Notes under the pieces: model-generated
What the model was told of the DNA's origin: nothing
Seen by the model: only the letters and a program-made list of their open reading frames with translations
Databases searched by the model: none
Assembly: GCA_964496435.1 (NCBI GenBank)
Contig: CAZBZP010000001.1
Location: forward strand, 186,001 to 250,000
Source of the DNA: Berkiella sp964496435
GTDB taxonomy: Bacteria > Pseudomonadota > Gammaproteobacteria > Berkiellales > Berkiellaceae
Reading direction: 5' to 3'
DNA length: 64,000 bases
Program-made: the position numbers and the translations under genes
Shown: positions 34,884 to 43,400 of the stretch, one piece after another
How the letters are laid out: each line of letters opens with the position of its first letter
How positions within the stretch are numbered: position 1 is the stretch's first letter

Positions 34884-35306
34884 TTATCGCCAAAGCGAGA
34901 ATTTTCTCGTTAATTCAGTGACTTTATCCCAATCGCCAAATAGCACAATGCCATAATATACAAGATCTTCTTCGATGGTATTGCGTGTTTTTTCAATTTG
35001 TTCTTGGTAAGTCCCAATTGTCATGGTATCGGTAAAATCATTAAACATAATATTGTGCGCTATGGCATCATGACGAAGTTTTCTGATTTTATTTGAATTC
35101 TCAGCCAATATAATAAAAGGGATCTCTGATATATAGGGATGAGAGCCTTGATTAGCATCTTGATAATCTGTTAAGCGCAAGGCGTCCTTTCCTAGTGCAG
35201 CCCCCAAACCGATGCACATATGTGCTAGTGCATTCATGACTTTGCCCACATCACACTTCTTGTTAAGAACAGCGACCAACTTATTCTCAAATTTCACTTC
35301 AGACAT
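34884..35306 (-). CDS. DUF2000 family protein
   Basis: This 140-aa protein matches the DUF2000 family as I know it: FENKLVAVLNKKCDVGKVMNALAHMCIGLGA near the N terminus, then PFIILAENSNKIRKLRHDA and VYYGIVLFGD. The fold is thought to be related to peptidyl-tRNA hydrolase 2. It is the first gene of the operon with the AlaX-like protein. Family members often sit with XRE-cupin regulators, as here. Its biochemical role is not established. Confidence 0.75.
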   Translation of the reverse strand: MSEVKFENKLVAVLNKKCDVGKVMNALAHMCIGLGAALGKDALRLTDYQDANQGSHPYISEIPFIILAENSNKIRKLRHDAIAHNIMFNDFTDTMTIGTYQEQIEKTRNTIEEDLVYYGIVLFGDWDKVTELTRKFSLWR

Positions 35307-35330
35307 ATAACCTCGCTTGCTCTTTTAATG

Positions 35331-35385
35331 TTGTGCGTTATAACGCATAATAGCCTATACTAGCATTGTGCGCTATAACGCACAA
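35331..35385. promoter_or_regulatory. two palindromic operators between divergent genes
   Basis: Two near-identical palindromes, TTGTGCGTTATAACGCATAA (35331-35350) and TTGTGCGCTATAACGCACAA (35366-35385), lie in the 104-bp gap between the DUF2000 operon and the XRE-cupin gene. Their centres are 35 bp apart. They are the obvious binding sites for the adjacent regulator, which would control itself and the divergent operon. Confidence 0.8.
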
Positions 35386-35410
35386 CCATCCATAGGACAA
35401 AAGGTTAAGT

Positions 35411-35968
35411 TTGAAAGACATTAATAAGCGTATTTCCACTATTTTAAAGGCATTGCGCAAGGAAAAGGGCTGGAGTTTAGACAAAGCCGCCCAAGAAACC
35501 GGCGTCAGTAAGGCCATGCTAGGGCAAATTGAACGGGGCGAATCAAGCCCTACGATTGCTACCCTATGGAAGATAGCGGCTGGCTTTCAAACCTCTTTCT
35601 CTGCCTTTATAGAAGAAAGCACACAAGACAACCTTGCTCCTATTCATCGCCATGGGATTGCACGCCAGTTACATCCCCAGGATGAGAAAATACGTGTTAT
35701 GCCCCTCTTTCCCTTTGATCAGAAATTAAATTTTGAAGTCTTTGTGCTTGAGTTACTTAGTGGCTGTGAACATCTCTCACCAGCACATGAAAAAGGTGTT
35801 GTTGAACACATCATTGTAGTGGAGGGTAAAATGGAAGTGCTTGTCGATGGCAATTGGCACCCTTTAAATAAGGGAGAAGGTTTGCGTTTTAATGCCAATC
35901 AACCACATGGCTATCGCAACCTTCACAAAAAGATAGCCACTGTTCACGATATTATTCACTATCCATGA
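35411..35968 (+). CDS. XRE-family regulator with cupin sensor domain
   Basis: This 185-aa protein starts at TTG with AAAAGG six bases upstream. Residues 7-60 form a helix-turn-helix (LRKEKGWSLDKAAQETGVSKAMLGQIERGESSPTIATLWKIAAG) with the typical second and third helices. Residues about 100-180 form a cupin (EHLSPAHEKGVVEHIIVVEGKMEVLVDGNWHPLNKGEG and the His in NQPHGYRN), presumably binding a small ligand. The architecture matches SutR/PuuR-like regulators. Two palindromic operators lie directly upstream. It likely represses or activates the divergent DUF2000/AlaX-like operon; ligand unknown. Confidence 0.88.
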   Translation: MKDINKRISTILKALRKEKGWSLDKAAQETGVSKAMLGQIERGESSPTIATLWKIAAGFQTSFSAFIEESTQDNLAPIHRHGIARQLHPQDEKIRVMPLFPFDQKLNFEVFVLELLSGCEHLSPAHEKGVVEHIIVVEGKMEVLVDGNWHPLNKGEGLRFNANQPHGYRNLHKKIATVHDIIHYP

Positions 35969-35973
35969 ATTTA

Positions 35974-36321
35974 TTATACTTTTTTAACGAACTCTGATTT
36001 TAACATCATGGGGCCAATGCCTTCTATTTTACAATCAATATTATGATCACCTTCAACAAGGCGATTAATTTTAACTTTCGTCCCTATTTTTGCCACAGAA
36101 GAAGAACCCTTCACCTTTAAATCTTTTATTAAGGTGACAGAATCGCCATCATGTAGCTGATTGCCATTTGCATCTCTGACGATGAGTACATTTTCTTGTG
36201 CGTGCGTTTGCTTTACTGCCCACTCATGTCCACATTCTGGACAAACATAAAGATCTCTGTCTTCATATGCATAAGTCGATTTGCATTGAGGGCAAGGCGG
36301 TAGCTCGTTCGTTTCACTCAT
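35974..36321 (-). CDS. yjdM: PhnA/YjdM family zinc-ribbon protein
   Basis: This 115-aa protein starts at the ATG at 36321, preceded by GAGAAAG. An N-terminal zinc ribbon (Cys10, Cys13, Cys27, Cys30; PPCPQCKS and YVCPECGHEW) is followed by the family core DANGNQLHDGDSVTLIKDLKVKGSS and KIGTKVKINRLVEGDHNIDCKI. E. coli PhnA/YjdM has the same length and layout. Despite the historical name, the family is not required for phosphonate breakdown and its role is unclear. It is convergent with the XRE-cupin gene. Confidence 0.9.
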   Translation of the reverse strand: MSETNELPPCPQCKSTYAYEDRDLYVCPECGHEWAVKQTHAQENVLIVRDANGNQLHDGDSVTLIKDLKVKGSSSVAKIGTKVKINRLVEGDHNIDCKIEGIGPMMLKSEFVKKV

Positions 36322-36486
36322 GTCTTTCTCTTTTTTAAAATTGTAAGTTTTATAAATAATTATTAATTCACATGCTCTCAAAGTCAGGCAAACCTTTCAA
36401 CAATTTGGCTGGCTATCTTTCATAATATTTGCCATAATCGAAGATTAGGCATTAATTAACTAAATCACATAGATAGGACATCACTC

Positions 36487-37686
36487 ATGTTAAAGCGCTT
36501 TTGCCAACCCATATTGCAAGCTTCAACGTGGGAAACAGGTTTAGCAATCTTTTCCATGTTTTTTGGTGCAGGCAACGTCGTATTCCCTTTGGTGATGGGA
36601 AGAGATTCGGGTCACATGATGTGGGTTGGTATCATAGGCTTAATGCTGACTGCGGTTTTGGGTCCCCTGTTGGGACTTTATGCCACCATTTTACAAGATG
36701 GCGAGGCAGGCAAATTATTTTATAAGATTGGTAAAATCCCAGGCGTAACCTTAATGACGATTGGCCTTGTCATGCTAGGCCCCTTTGCTATCATGCCAAG
36801 ATGTTTTACCGTTGCTTATGGCGCACTAACGCCCTATTTCCCTCAATTGAGTTTGCTTAGCTTTACCTTGATTGCAGGCATTATCACTTTAGCCTGCATT
36901 TTTCGTCGTGAACAAGTATTAGCTATTTTAGGTTATATCCTATCACCTGCTTTGGTGGTTTGTTTGTTGACCATTATTTATTTTGGTTTAACAACGCCTG
37001 GCGTAACGCAACCTGTTGAAGCCAGTGCAGGCCTTGCCTTTAAATTAGGCTTTGACGGTGGATATTATACCCTGGATTTAATGTGTTCCATCTTTTATTG
37101 TGCTGCCACCTGGGCATTGCTTAATTTTCAAAAGGAAGCCGCGCAAAAACAAGGTAAGGAATATTCTGTTTTCTTAACCTGCTTTTGGGCAAGCATCATT
37201 TCAGTTGTGTTTCTTGCCATCATTTATCTGGGGCTTGCTTTCTCAGCTTCAAAACATAACGCTGTTTTATTTGATGTGCCTCGCGAACAAATCTTAATTC
37301 ATTTGAGTATGCATATTCTGCACCCCAAATTAGCGCTTATATCCAATGTTGCTATCGCCCTAGCTTGCTTTACAACCGCGCTTGGCGCAGGCGTTACGTT
37401 TGCTGATATTATTTGCGACGAAGTAGAGCGCTCAGATACTTTTAAGCACATTAAGATCCCCTATCTGTTGATGTCAGGCGGCGTGGTCACGGTTACAGTG
37501 ATACTCGCTAATTTGGGCTTTGAAGGCTTAATGAAAATTATTGAGCCACTTGTCCAAACTATTTACCCTTCTGTGGTTGCTTTAGCCATCACCAGCATCA
37601 TTGAGAAAGTATGGAAAATTAATATTATTAAAATAACTGTGTTGATTACTTTTATCGCAACCTTATTATTTAATTATGCAATCTAG
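36487..37686 (+). CDS. brnQ: branched-chain amino acid transporter, LIVCS (BrnQ) family
   Basis: This 399-aa inner-membrane protein has about twelve hydrophobic helices. The N-terminal signature SMFFGAGNVVFPLVMGRDSG is typical of the LIV-II/BrnQ symporters, which import Leu, Ile and Val with Na+ or H+. Length is slightly below the usual 430-440 aa. Uptake of host amino acids would suit an intracellular bacterium. The gene stands alone and ends in a bidirectional hairpin. Substrate specificity is inferred from family. Confidence 0.88.
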   Translation: MLKRFCQPILQASTWETGLAIFSMFFGAGNVVFPLVMGRDSGHMMWVGIIGLMLTAVLGPLLGLYATILQDGEAGKLFYKIGKIPGVTLMTIGLVMLGPFAIMPRCFTVAYGALTPYFPQLSLLSFTLIAGIITLACIFRREQVLAILGYILSPALVVCLLTIIYFGLTTPGVTQPVEASAGLAFKLGFDGGYYTLDLMCSIFYCAATWALLNFQKEAAQKQGKEYSVFLTCFWASIISVVFLAIIYLGLAFSASKHNAVLFDVPREQILIHLSMHILHPKLALISNVAIALACFTTALGAGVTFADIICDEVERSDTFKHIKIPYLLMSGGVVTVTVILANLGFEGLMKIIEPLVQTIYPSVVALAITSIIEKVWKINIIKITVLITFIATLLFNYAI

Positions 37687-37716
37687 CATGTGTGCCACAG
37701 GGCACACGCTAGATTT
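37681..37716. terminator. bidirectional terminator between convergent genes
   Basis: Nested stems ATCTAGC/GCTAGAT and GTGTGCC/GGCACAC surround a 4-nt loop, followed by TTTT. The hairpin includes the stop codons of both convergent genes. Confidence 0.8.
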
Positions 37717-38491
37717 TCATATTTGAAATCCGCTTAATAAAACTATTAAATTCTTGCTGCGCTTGTTGCTCTTTTTGTGCTTTCAAATATCGCAAAGGGG
37801 TAATTCTTTTATTATGAATTAAGTAACGGCTCTCATTCTCAAGCTTTATTTCAGGTACGCATTGCAATAAGAGATCTATCACTTTATTGCAAAGCGCCTT
37901 ATCATATAACCCTTTGCACAGCACAACTAAAGGTGTTTCACCTTTGCAAAGAGGATGGGTGCCTACGCAGTTCCAATCGATATGATTGAGTAAATTTTCA
38001 GCACATATTTTATTTAACACCAATGGCCCCAATGTGCCATTATTTTTTGCTGATGCAATAATATGTAAAAAAATACTGGCACCATTAACAATAACATTTA
38101 AATCTAAGCCTGCTAAGGAATAGCTTTGCAAAAATATCAGCAATGTCTGGGCTTGGTTGATGCAAATTTCCCCTGAATCATTGAATACCTTAGCTACTAA
38201 GTTATTCAATATTGTTTGAGGATTATCAAATTCTTTTTCCCTATCGTATTCAAGATCATCTCCTTTGCGTTTGCCACAACAAATAAGCTGTTTTTGAATT
38301 TTAATCTTTTTTTCTTGCCCTTGTTCAATAACAAGGCTTGATTTGGTTTTTTTAGGATTGACTTGTATAGCCCTCGATTCTGCCGACGTTGTAGACAGCG
38401 GCATCACAAGTTCGGGCGTCGCTACAAAGTCATTAGGTCTGTTGCGTTTGGTCATCGAATTTTCAAGTAGATCTTCGGCACTACGTAGCAT
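37709..38491 (-). CDS. ankyrin-like protein of unknown function, 260 aa
   Basis: AAGGA sits eight bases before the ATG. Residues 1-90 are polar and probably disordered. Residues about 105-240 are helical with ankyrin-like repeats: LDLNVIVNGASIFLHIIASAKNNG, HPLCKGETPLVVLCKGLYDKALCNKVIDLLLQ, then NKRITPLRYLKAQ. Repeats with N-G-x-x-hh-H-h-h-h and G-x-T-P-L-x-h-h suggest two to three degenerate ankyrin units. There is no signal peptide. It may be an effector, as ankyrin proteins often are in this group, but there is no direct evidence. Confidence 0.55.
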   Translation of the reverse strand: MLRSAEDLLENSMTKRNRPNDFVATPELVMPLSTTSAESRAIQVNPKKTKSSLVIEQGQEKKIKIQKQLICCGKRKGDDLEYDREKEFDNPQTILNNLVAKVFNDSGEICINQAQTLLIFLQSYSLAGLDLNVIVNGASIFLHIIASAKNNGTLGPLVLNKICAENLLNHIDWNCVGTHPLCKGETPLVVLCKGLYDKALCNKVIDLLLQCVPEIKLENESRYLIHNKRITPLRYLKAQKEQQAQQEFNSFIKRISNMKI

Positions 38492-38700
38492 TTATCAATT
38501 CCTTCAAAGTGGGTTCCCACCATTTTAAAAGAAATTAATCATACAACAATGAATATCAGATATATGGTATATATCGTCCCATCAATAACACTTCAAAATT
38601 TGGCATAACGCTATATATGTTGCAATAATTGCTACATTTTTTGGAATTGTATTTTGTAAATATTTTTGTTGTAATCGCTTAAAGTTAGAAAAGGATTTCC

Positions 38701-39471
38701 ATGAAAATATTATACTTGTTGATCTATATGCTTTTTCATTCCAACATCCTTTATGCTGCAAACTCGTGGAGCACACAAAATCAGCGCGCTATTGATTCTT
38801 TTTTAAATCAATCTTATTCATCAGGCATCGCTGTTTTTGATGCTGATGGCACGCTCTGGCAAAAAGATATTGGCGAAGCCTTTTTGTTATGGCTTATTGA
38901 CCATCACAAACTGAGCAATGTTGATTACAGCAAAGATATCTTTGCACAGTACCAAAACAAAGTTGCTCAAAATACCAAAGAGGGCTACATATGGGCTGTT
39001 AGCTTAATGGCAGGCTTGAGTGAAAATGAAATAAAATCATGGGCAAATCAATTTTTCAAAGAACATTTCCGTAATGACATTTTTGCGCCTCAAAAATTAC
39101 TTATCTCCCAGTTAACAGAAAAAGGTATTCCTGTTTGGATTGTTTCTGCAAGTAATCGCTGGATTATTGAAGCCGCTGCACCCTACTTAGGTATTGATGC
39201 ATCAAAGGTTATAGGCATATCCTTGGAAGTAGAAAATGGCATTCTTACAAACAAGATACAACAACCAGTTCCCTATGGCGAAGGTAAATTACTTGCTCTT
39301 TTACAACGCACCCCAGGTCCGATTCTTTATGCCAGTGGCGATAGTTTAGGAGACAAAGATCTTCTTCTGAATGCGACTAAGATGTGTACACTGATTGTAA
39401 ATAAAGATAAGCAAGCACAAGAGATATTGAATATTGCACGTAACAGTAATTGCAATATTCAATATTGGTAA
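38701..39471 (+). CDS. exported HAD-superfamily phosphatase
   Basis: This 256-aa protein has a signal peptide (1-19, ending ILYA-ANS). All HAD motifs are intact: motif I FDADGTLW (Asp47, Asp49), motif II VSASN (Ser149/Ser151), a Lys near 196 and motif IV GDSLGDKDLL (213-222). The layout matches the phosphoserine-phosphatase-like group that includes secreted phosphorylcholine phosphatases. AAAAGGA precedes the start at good spacing. It would act in the periplasm or, via type II secretion, outside the cell. The substrate is unknown. It has intact catalytic residues, unlike the HAD-like proteins at 2902 and 18828. Confidence 0.82.
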   Translation: MKILYLLIYMLFHSNILYAANSWSTQNQRAIDSFLNQSYSSGIAVFDADGTLWQKDIGEAFLLWLIDHHKLSNVDYSKDIFAQYQNKVAQNTKEGYIWAVSLMAGLSENEIKSWANQFFKEHFRNDIFAPQKLLISQLTEKGIPVWIVSASNRWIIEAAAPYLGIDASKVIGISLEVENGILTNKIQQPVPYGEGKLLALLQRTPGPILYASGDSLGDKDLLLNATKMCTLIVNKDKQAQEILNIARNSNCNIQYW

Positions 39472-39502
39472 ATGGCTTTGGCATCTCTCTAAACGAAAAT
39501 GC

Positions 39503-39967
39503 TTACACACTAATAATGCTGTTAGCTCTTGCGCTGCGTCTCATTGGAGCATGCGTGGGATTATCTTGCGCTTTTGTATCGGTTCTTTGCTGTTTGATAA
39601 TGAGATTTTTGGAACCCACCTCTAAAGCAGCATCCACTAAATCTATATTCGCAGGAGAGTGCATTTGGTATTTTCTTGGAAAAGAGGATTCTAAGTCCTT
39701 TAGCTTCATCGCAAAATAGTTTCTCATATCATAGTGCAAGTGATTACTAAAGAGATTGACCACTGAAATAAAGTTACGCATTACGTCAATATCGTCAGAC
39801 ACAAAATGAATATATTCATTTATGTAGGGAAAAGGCGTTATATTAAATTTATGAAAATTAAGGAAGTCTGTTAATGCCTGGGCATTTTCAATGCTATCCA
39901 GTTTTAACCGGCAATGCAGATTTGAATCTTCATTTTTTCTTAATTCGTATGAAATAAATCCTATCAT
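39503..39967 (-). CDS. hypothetical protein, about 154 aa
   Basis: This minus-strand gene is convergent with the HAD phosphatase. The start may be the ATG at 39967 or a GTG at 39976; neither has a strong ribosome site. The protein is mixed alpha/beta in the first 110 residues and ends in a basic, probably disordered tail (APMRRSARANS). No membrane segment, signal peptide or known motif is seen. Its first 100 residues look like a compact domain (LKLDSIENAQALTDFLNFH, YINEYIHFVSDDIDVMRNF). Function is unknown. Confidence 0.5.
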   Translation of the reverse strand: MIGFISYELRKNEDSNLHCRLKLDSIENAQALTDFLNFHKFNITPFPYINEYIHFVSDDIDVMRNFISVVNLFSNHLHYDMRNYFAMKLKDLESSFPRKYQMHSPANIDLVDAALEVGSKNLIIKQQRTDTKAQDNPTHAPMRRSARANSIISV

Positions 39968-40084
39968 ACACACCACTTATGGCTAACTAACTTGAATGTG
40001 CTCATCATGCTATCTAAGCCATTTTAAAATCGCAAGTAGCAAAAAAAGTGTCCAAATATATAACAGCTTGATTTTTCAGCTCTT

Positions 40085-40407
40085 TCATAAAAAGTATGTA
40101 TATCGCAGGGTTAAAGAATGATATTTAACAATAAACTTCGCTTCTTCTGGCAAACGTGACTGCGCTTTGATTACTTGATATAAATATTCATCATGTCCCC
40201 AGCTCATGATGACATTTTTCAAACCAATTTTTTCTTTACACTTGCTATATATACCTAATTTGGTGTTATAAAGCGGATTTTAAGTATAACGTGCTGCGGC
40301 GCTTGATTATAATCTCGAAAGCCATCCTTTTGCGGATTATCTTTAGCAAACAATATTGGACTGCATAATAGAAGCACAGCAACATAAGATTTAATTTTTA
40401 TGCTCAT
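40085..40407 (-). pseudogene. decayed myo-inositol oxygenase gene with signal peptide
   Basis: A GAGGGG ribosome site precedes an ATG at 40407 that encodes a signal peptide (SIKIKSYVAVLLLCSPILFA) and KDGFRDYNQAPQHV, like the start of inositol oxygenase (FRNY segment). The frame then stops near 40255. From about 40273 a second, shifted frame reads LYNTKLGIYSKC, then LKNVIMSWGHDEYLYQVIK, LPEEAKFIVKYHS, and stops at 40085. The second part matches the C-terminal half of myo-inositol oxygenase (MIOX: ELGMY, LMSWGHDEYMYQV, LPPEAFYMIRFHS). The middle of the enzyme, with the HD metal residues, is missing, and the C-terminal end is lost. It is therefore a pseudogene with a large internal deletion and a frameshift. 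Confidence 0.8.
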
Positions 40408-40594
40408 GACATACCCCTCTCATTTCATGACATCAAATAAACTTTAGTCCGGCAGAGGATACGTAACCTTTTGATAAATTTCTAGTTATTTTTACGTCTT
40501 GCATAAAACACATTTTTCATATTTGTAATAATAAATTGTTGCATGATAAACTTAATGCTCTCAAACACCCGGGTTAGCTAACGGAGATTTAATC

Positions 40595-40852
40595 ATGTCA
40601 AGTAATGGGCCAATATCCTTCTCTGCATCTGAATTTGCTTTAGCAGATGATGCGTCTCATCATGAAGCATTAACGCCCTCGATCGCAGGCTCTGCCCCGA
40701 TGACCCAAAAGGATGAAGAGCTTATCGAAGCTGCCAAGAATATAGGCAGAAGAAATGCAATAGTGTTTACAAGCTTAACGCCAGAAGATCAAAGAGCACT
40801 GCAAGATCTTCAACACGCCAATCAACAAAAACGCAAATTCTTTTCTAAATAG
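40595..40852 (+). CDS. small polar protein, 85 aa, unknown
   Basis: The ATG is preceded by a clear GGAGA site and the gene ends at a hairpin terminator. The protein is Ser/Ala-rich in its first half (FSASEFALADDASHHEAL) and helical and charged in its second (DEELIEAAKNIGRRNA, EDQRALQDLQHANQQKRKFF). No membrane segment or known motif is seen. Good translation signals make it likely real, but its function is unknown. Confidence 0.55.
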   Translation: MSSNGPISFSASEFALADDASHHEALTPSIAGSAPMTQKDEELIEAAKNIGRRNAIVFTSLTPEDQRALQDLQHANQQKRKFFSK

Positions 40853-40864
40853 CAAATAGTGCAT

Positions 40865-40896
40865 GGGGACCGAATCAATTTGGCTCCCCTTTTATA
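40865..40896 (+). terminator. rho-independent terminator
   Basis: GGGGACCGAA pairs with TTTGGcTCCCC through one bulged C and a TCAA loop, followed by TTTT. It lies 12 nt after the stop of the 85-aa gene. Confidence 0.75.
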
Positions 40897-41013
40897 TCTG
40901 TATTTCTAGGTATATCGTTATATCCCCACAGCCTTTGTAACATTAGCAGTTGACCCACTTAGCCCCTTTGTGTCAATTTTCATTTTTAGCATTGAAACAG
41001 TGAACATGGAAAA

Positions 41014-41490
41014 ATGATGAGTGTGCATGAGCAAATACTAAATGGCATGAAAGAAATGGCAACCCTGTTTGCTTCCCAAAACATCTCTTTAGAAATGCCG
41101 CCACAATCAAGCCTTACATTGGGCTCAACCTACACTGAGGTTGAATTCGGAAAAATGCTAACAGCCGTGTTTAAATTCAACAATAAATTTACCAATCCCA
41201 TTAAGACTTTTCATGGTGGATTTTTGAGCGCAGCTTTTGATGATACTTTTGGCCCTTTATCTTACATGGTTGCCCAAAGACCCGTTGCAACGGTAGCCTT
41301 GAATACCACCTACATTCGCCCCTTCACCGCTTTAGATGAATATATAACCATACGCGCGGAATTAATTGAAAAAACCGCTTCTCTTGTGATCATGAGTGCG
41401 CAAGCTAAAAGAAAGGATGGAAAGCTTATTGCCACAGCAACAAGCCATTCCTTAATTTTATCAGACGCTCAATTGAATATAAAACGTTAA
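41014..41490 (+). CDS. PaaI-type hotdog-fold thioesterase
   Basis: This 158-aa protein has the hotdog thioesterase pattern: TNPIKTFHGGFLSAAFDDTFGPLSYM (the H-G-G-x-x-x-x-x-x-D helix), then VATVALNTTYIRPFTALDEYITIRAELIEKTASLVIMSAQAKRKDGKLIATATSHSLIL. Such enzymes hydrolyse acyl- or aryl-CoA thioesters in the cytosol. The substrate cannot be read from sequence. The gene is monocistronic and convergent with the large alpha/beta hydrolase gene. Two adjacent ATGs (41014, 41017) are possible starts. Confidence 0.82.
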   Translation: MMSVHEQILNGMKEMATLFASQNISLEMPPQSSLTLGSTYTEVEFGKMLTAVFKFNNKFTNPIKTFHGGFLSAAFDDTFGPLSYMVAQRPVATVALNTTYIRPFTALDEYITIRAELIEKTASLVIMSAQAKRKDGKLIATATSHSLILSDAQLNIKR

Positions 41491-41502
41491 AAGTAAGAGC
41501 AA

Positions 41503-43185
41503 CTAGCTTCTGTTTCTGGTTTTTGCTTTACTTTCAACGACAACTTGTTGCTCAATATCAATTGTTTTTTTCATCTCTTTTACCATTTTTGCCAATCCTT
41601 GGATATTCTCTGGCAATGGTTTTTTATCTTTCCTTTGACCACCGTTACACAAATGCTGCAGAACATCTAGTTGATGGCTCGATACTTTACCTTTGGTATT
41701 AACCTCTTTTAATATTTTTTGTATTTGCTCAAATCCCTTAATACTTTCATTCTTGAACCCAAATAGCACCTTGCTTCTTGGCGTAGATTTAGGATGTGCA
41801 TTATTCATTTCATCCTGTAACTTCGCAAATTGCTGTTTTTGCCCCTGGTTTAAAGGCATTTCAAGTGAAATAAATCTTTTACGTGCAAAGTTATCAAAGT
41901 GCGAGTTCGCAGGCTTCCCTTTGGCATTTCTTGCACCATGACGCATTAACTCACCATGATCATCAAAATTATAAATATGATCATTATGCCCAACAAGCAG
42001 CTTCCTTTCTTTGTCATTTTCTTTTTCTAATGATACCTTCGCTTCATCCTTCTCCTTGGCTCTTTGTTTTTTAATAGCACCTGCCAATCCGGATACTTTA
42101 GGTGGAATCACCTCGTCATGCTTTGCATAGCAATACTCTTTATATTGCGCTGGGATTTTATTCCATGCTTTAATCGCATTCATTTCCCAGCCTGCTTTTT
42201 TGATAATAAATCCAACCAATTTTCCAATGGGACCACCAATCGCTTTAGCTGGCACATCACTGAGTTTAGAAAAGGAACGTTCATTATATAAACTCACTTT
42301 TTGTCCTTTATCGTGCAACTTAGCAGCGGTTAAAGTTGCAACACCACCACCGATGGATTGCCCTTTAAGCATAATATTTTCAGCAGGAACGCCCATGTCC
42401 AATAAACGCTGCACTTGGGCTAACCCTGCATCAACCATATGCTTAGCACGATAGGATTTCCCCGTACTTTCACCAACGCCTGGATAGTCAAAGTTGATGA
42501 CAACACACTCATGCTCTTGCCCTTCAGCTGCTAAAGTAGGTATAGTTTGATTTGCAAAAGTGCCATTACCATTAAAATGTATTATGTATTTTTTATCTTT
42601 TACTGGTGTATTTGGATCTGAGAAATCAAGTTGAAAGCCCCAAAGCTCAGATTGTTTCGTTTTAACGTCTTTTACTTGTGAGTAGCGATTTCCTAATCTA
42701 ACAATAAGCTCTTGATTTGCATTCGGTTTATAGGCTTTGGCTTTATAGGATGCATGTTGGGCAGGCAAGGTTAAGCCTTTAAGTGGGCTTCCCATAATAT
42801 CTTTTATACCTGAACCAAAATCTGCTATGGCTTCTCGAATACGTGATTTAAATTTTTTCGACCCCACAGGTGCGACATTACCCATGACAGGTTCAATATT
42901 TTGCACTACAGCGTCTGTAATCTCTTCGGTTTTAGCTATCGGGACATAAGTCTTTGGGGAACCAAAAAAAATGTCAGCTTTGACCATTTCGTTCCAAATT
43001 TGAATCGCCAGCTTTTTAACTTCATCTGAACGTTGATCATTGGTGTAATCCCGAAGCTCTTCCTTCATTCTTCTTCTTCTTTGTTCACCATCCATTTTGT
43101 TTTTGTAAGCAGCATATTCCTTCTGGAAGTTCAATAAATACGATTTAATTGTATTTTCAAGGGCTGCTGATCTTGGCTCTGACAT
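41503..43185 (-). CDS. alpha/beta hydrolase resembling CHLPS (DUF818)/SidB-type proteins
   Basis: This 560-aa protein has a GGGGG ribosome site before its start. Residues about 180-430 form an alpha/beta hydrolase: the strand IIHFNGNGTFANQT with an oxyanion region, NFDYPGVGESTG, the nucleophile elbow LKGQSIGGG (Ser277), AKHDEVIP (Asp357) and a later His (His429 in NSHFDNF, tentative). The FNGNG and GQSIGG text is reminiscent of the chlamydial CHLPS family and of Legionella SidB-like effectors. The N-terminal 150 and C-terminal 120 residues are helical and charged. There is no signal peptide. It may be a lipase or esterase acting in the host, but this is inference. Confidence 0.7.
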   Translation of the reverse strand: MSEPRSAALENTIKSYLLNFQKEYAAYKNKMDGEQRRRRMKEELRDYTNDQRSDEVKKLAIQIWNEMVKADIFFGSPKTYVPIAKTEEITDAVVQNIEPVMGNVAPVGSKKFKSRIREAIADFGSGIKDIMGSPLKGLTLPAQHASYKAKAYKPNANQELIVRLGNRYSQVKDVKTKQSELWGFQLDFSDPNTPVKDKKYIIHFNGNGTFANQTIPTLAAEGQEHECVVINFDYPGVGESTGKSYRAKHMVDAGLAQVQRLLDMGVPAENIMLKGQSIGGGVATLTAAKLHDKGQKVSLYNERSFSKLSDVPAKAIGGPIGKLVGFIIKKAGWEMNAIKAWNKIPAQYKEYCYAKHDEVIPPKVSGLAGAIKKQRAKEKDEAKVSLEKENDKERKLLVGHNDHIYNFDDHGELMRHGARNAKGKPANSHFDNFARKRFISLEMPLNQGQKQQFAKLQDEMNNAHPKSTPRSKVLFGFKNESIKGFEQIQKILKEVNTKGKVSSHQLDVLQHLCNGGQRKDKKPLPENIQGLAKMVKEMKKTIDIEQQVVVESKAKTRNRS

Positions 43186-43388
43186 AATGATAACCCCCTT
43201 ATTTTAAAGCACTTTTTTCTTGGGAAATATTAAATTTGAGATTAAAAATCTAGAAGAAGTTCAATGCTGTAATTATTTCAAGAACGACAAAGTCAATTAT
43301 TGACTATGCTTGAATTAAATAGATGGTGATTTGTCAGCCACCTATTGCAAGCGATAAAGCATAAGCAAATGCCTTATTAATGTTTTTC

Positions 43389-43395
43389 AAGGAGG
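43389..43395 (+). promoter_or_regulatory. consensus ribosome-binding site deciding the start
   Basis: AAGGAGG with a 5-nt spacer precedes the ATG at 43401. It rules out the upstream in-frame ATG at 43380, which would place this site inside the gene. Confidence 0.85.
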
Positions 43396-43400
43396 CAACT

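Noticed and set aside
38701..39471. Exported HAD phosphatase as a third member of the HAD-like effector family
   Set aside because: It has intact DxD and a signal peptide and shares none of the family's other landmarks or its leader.
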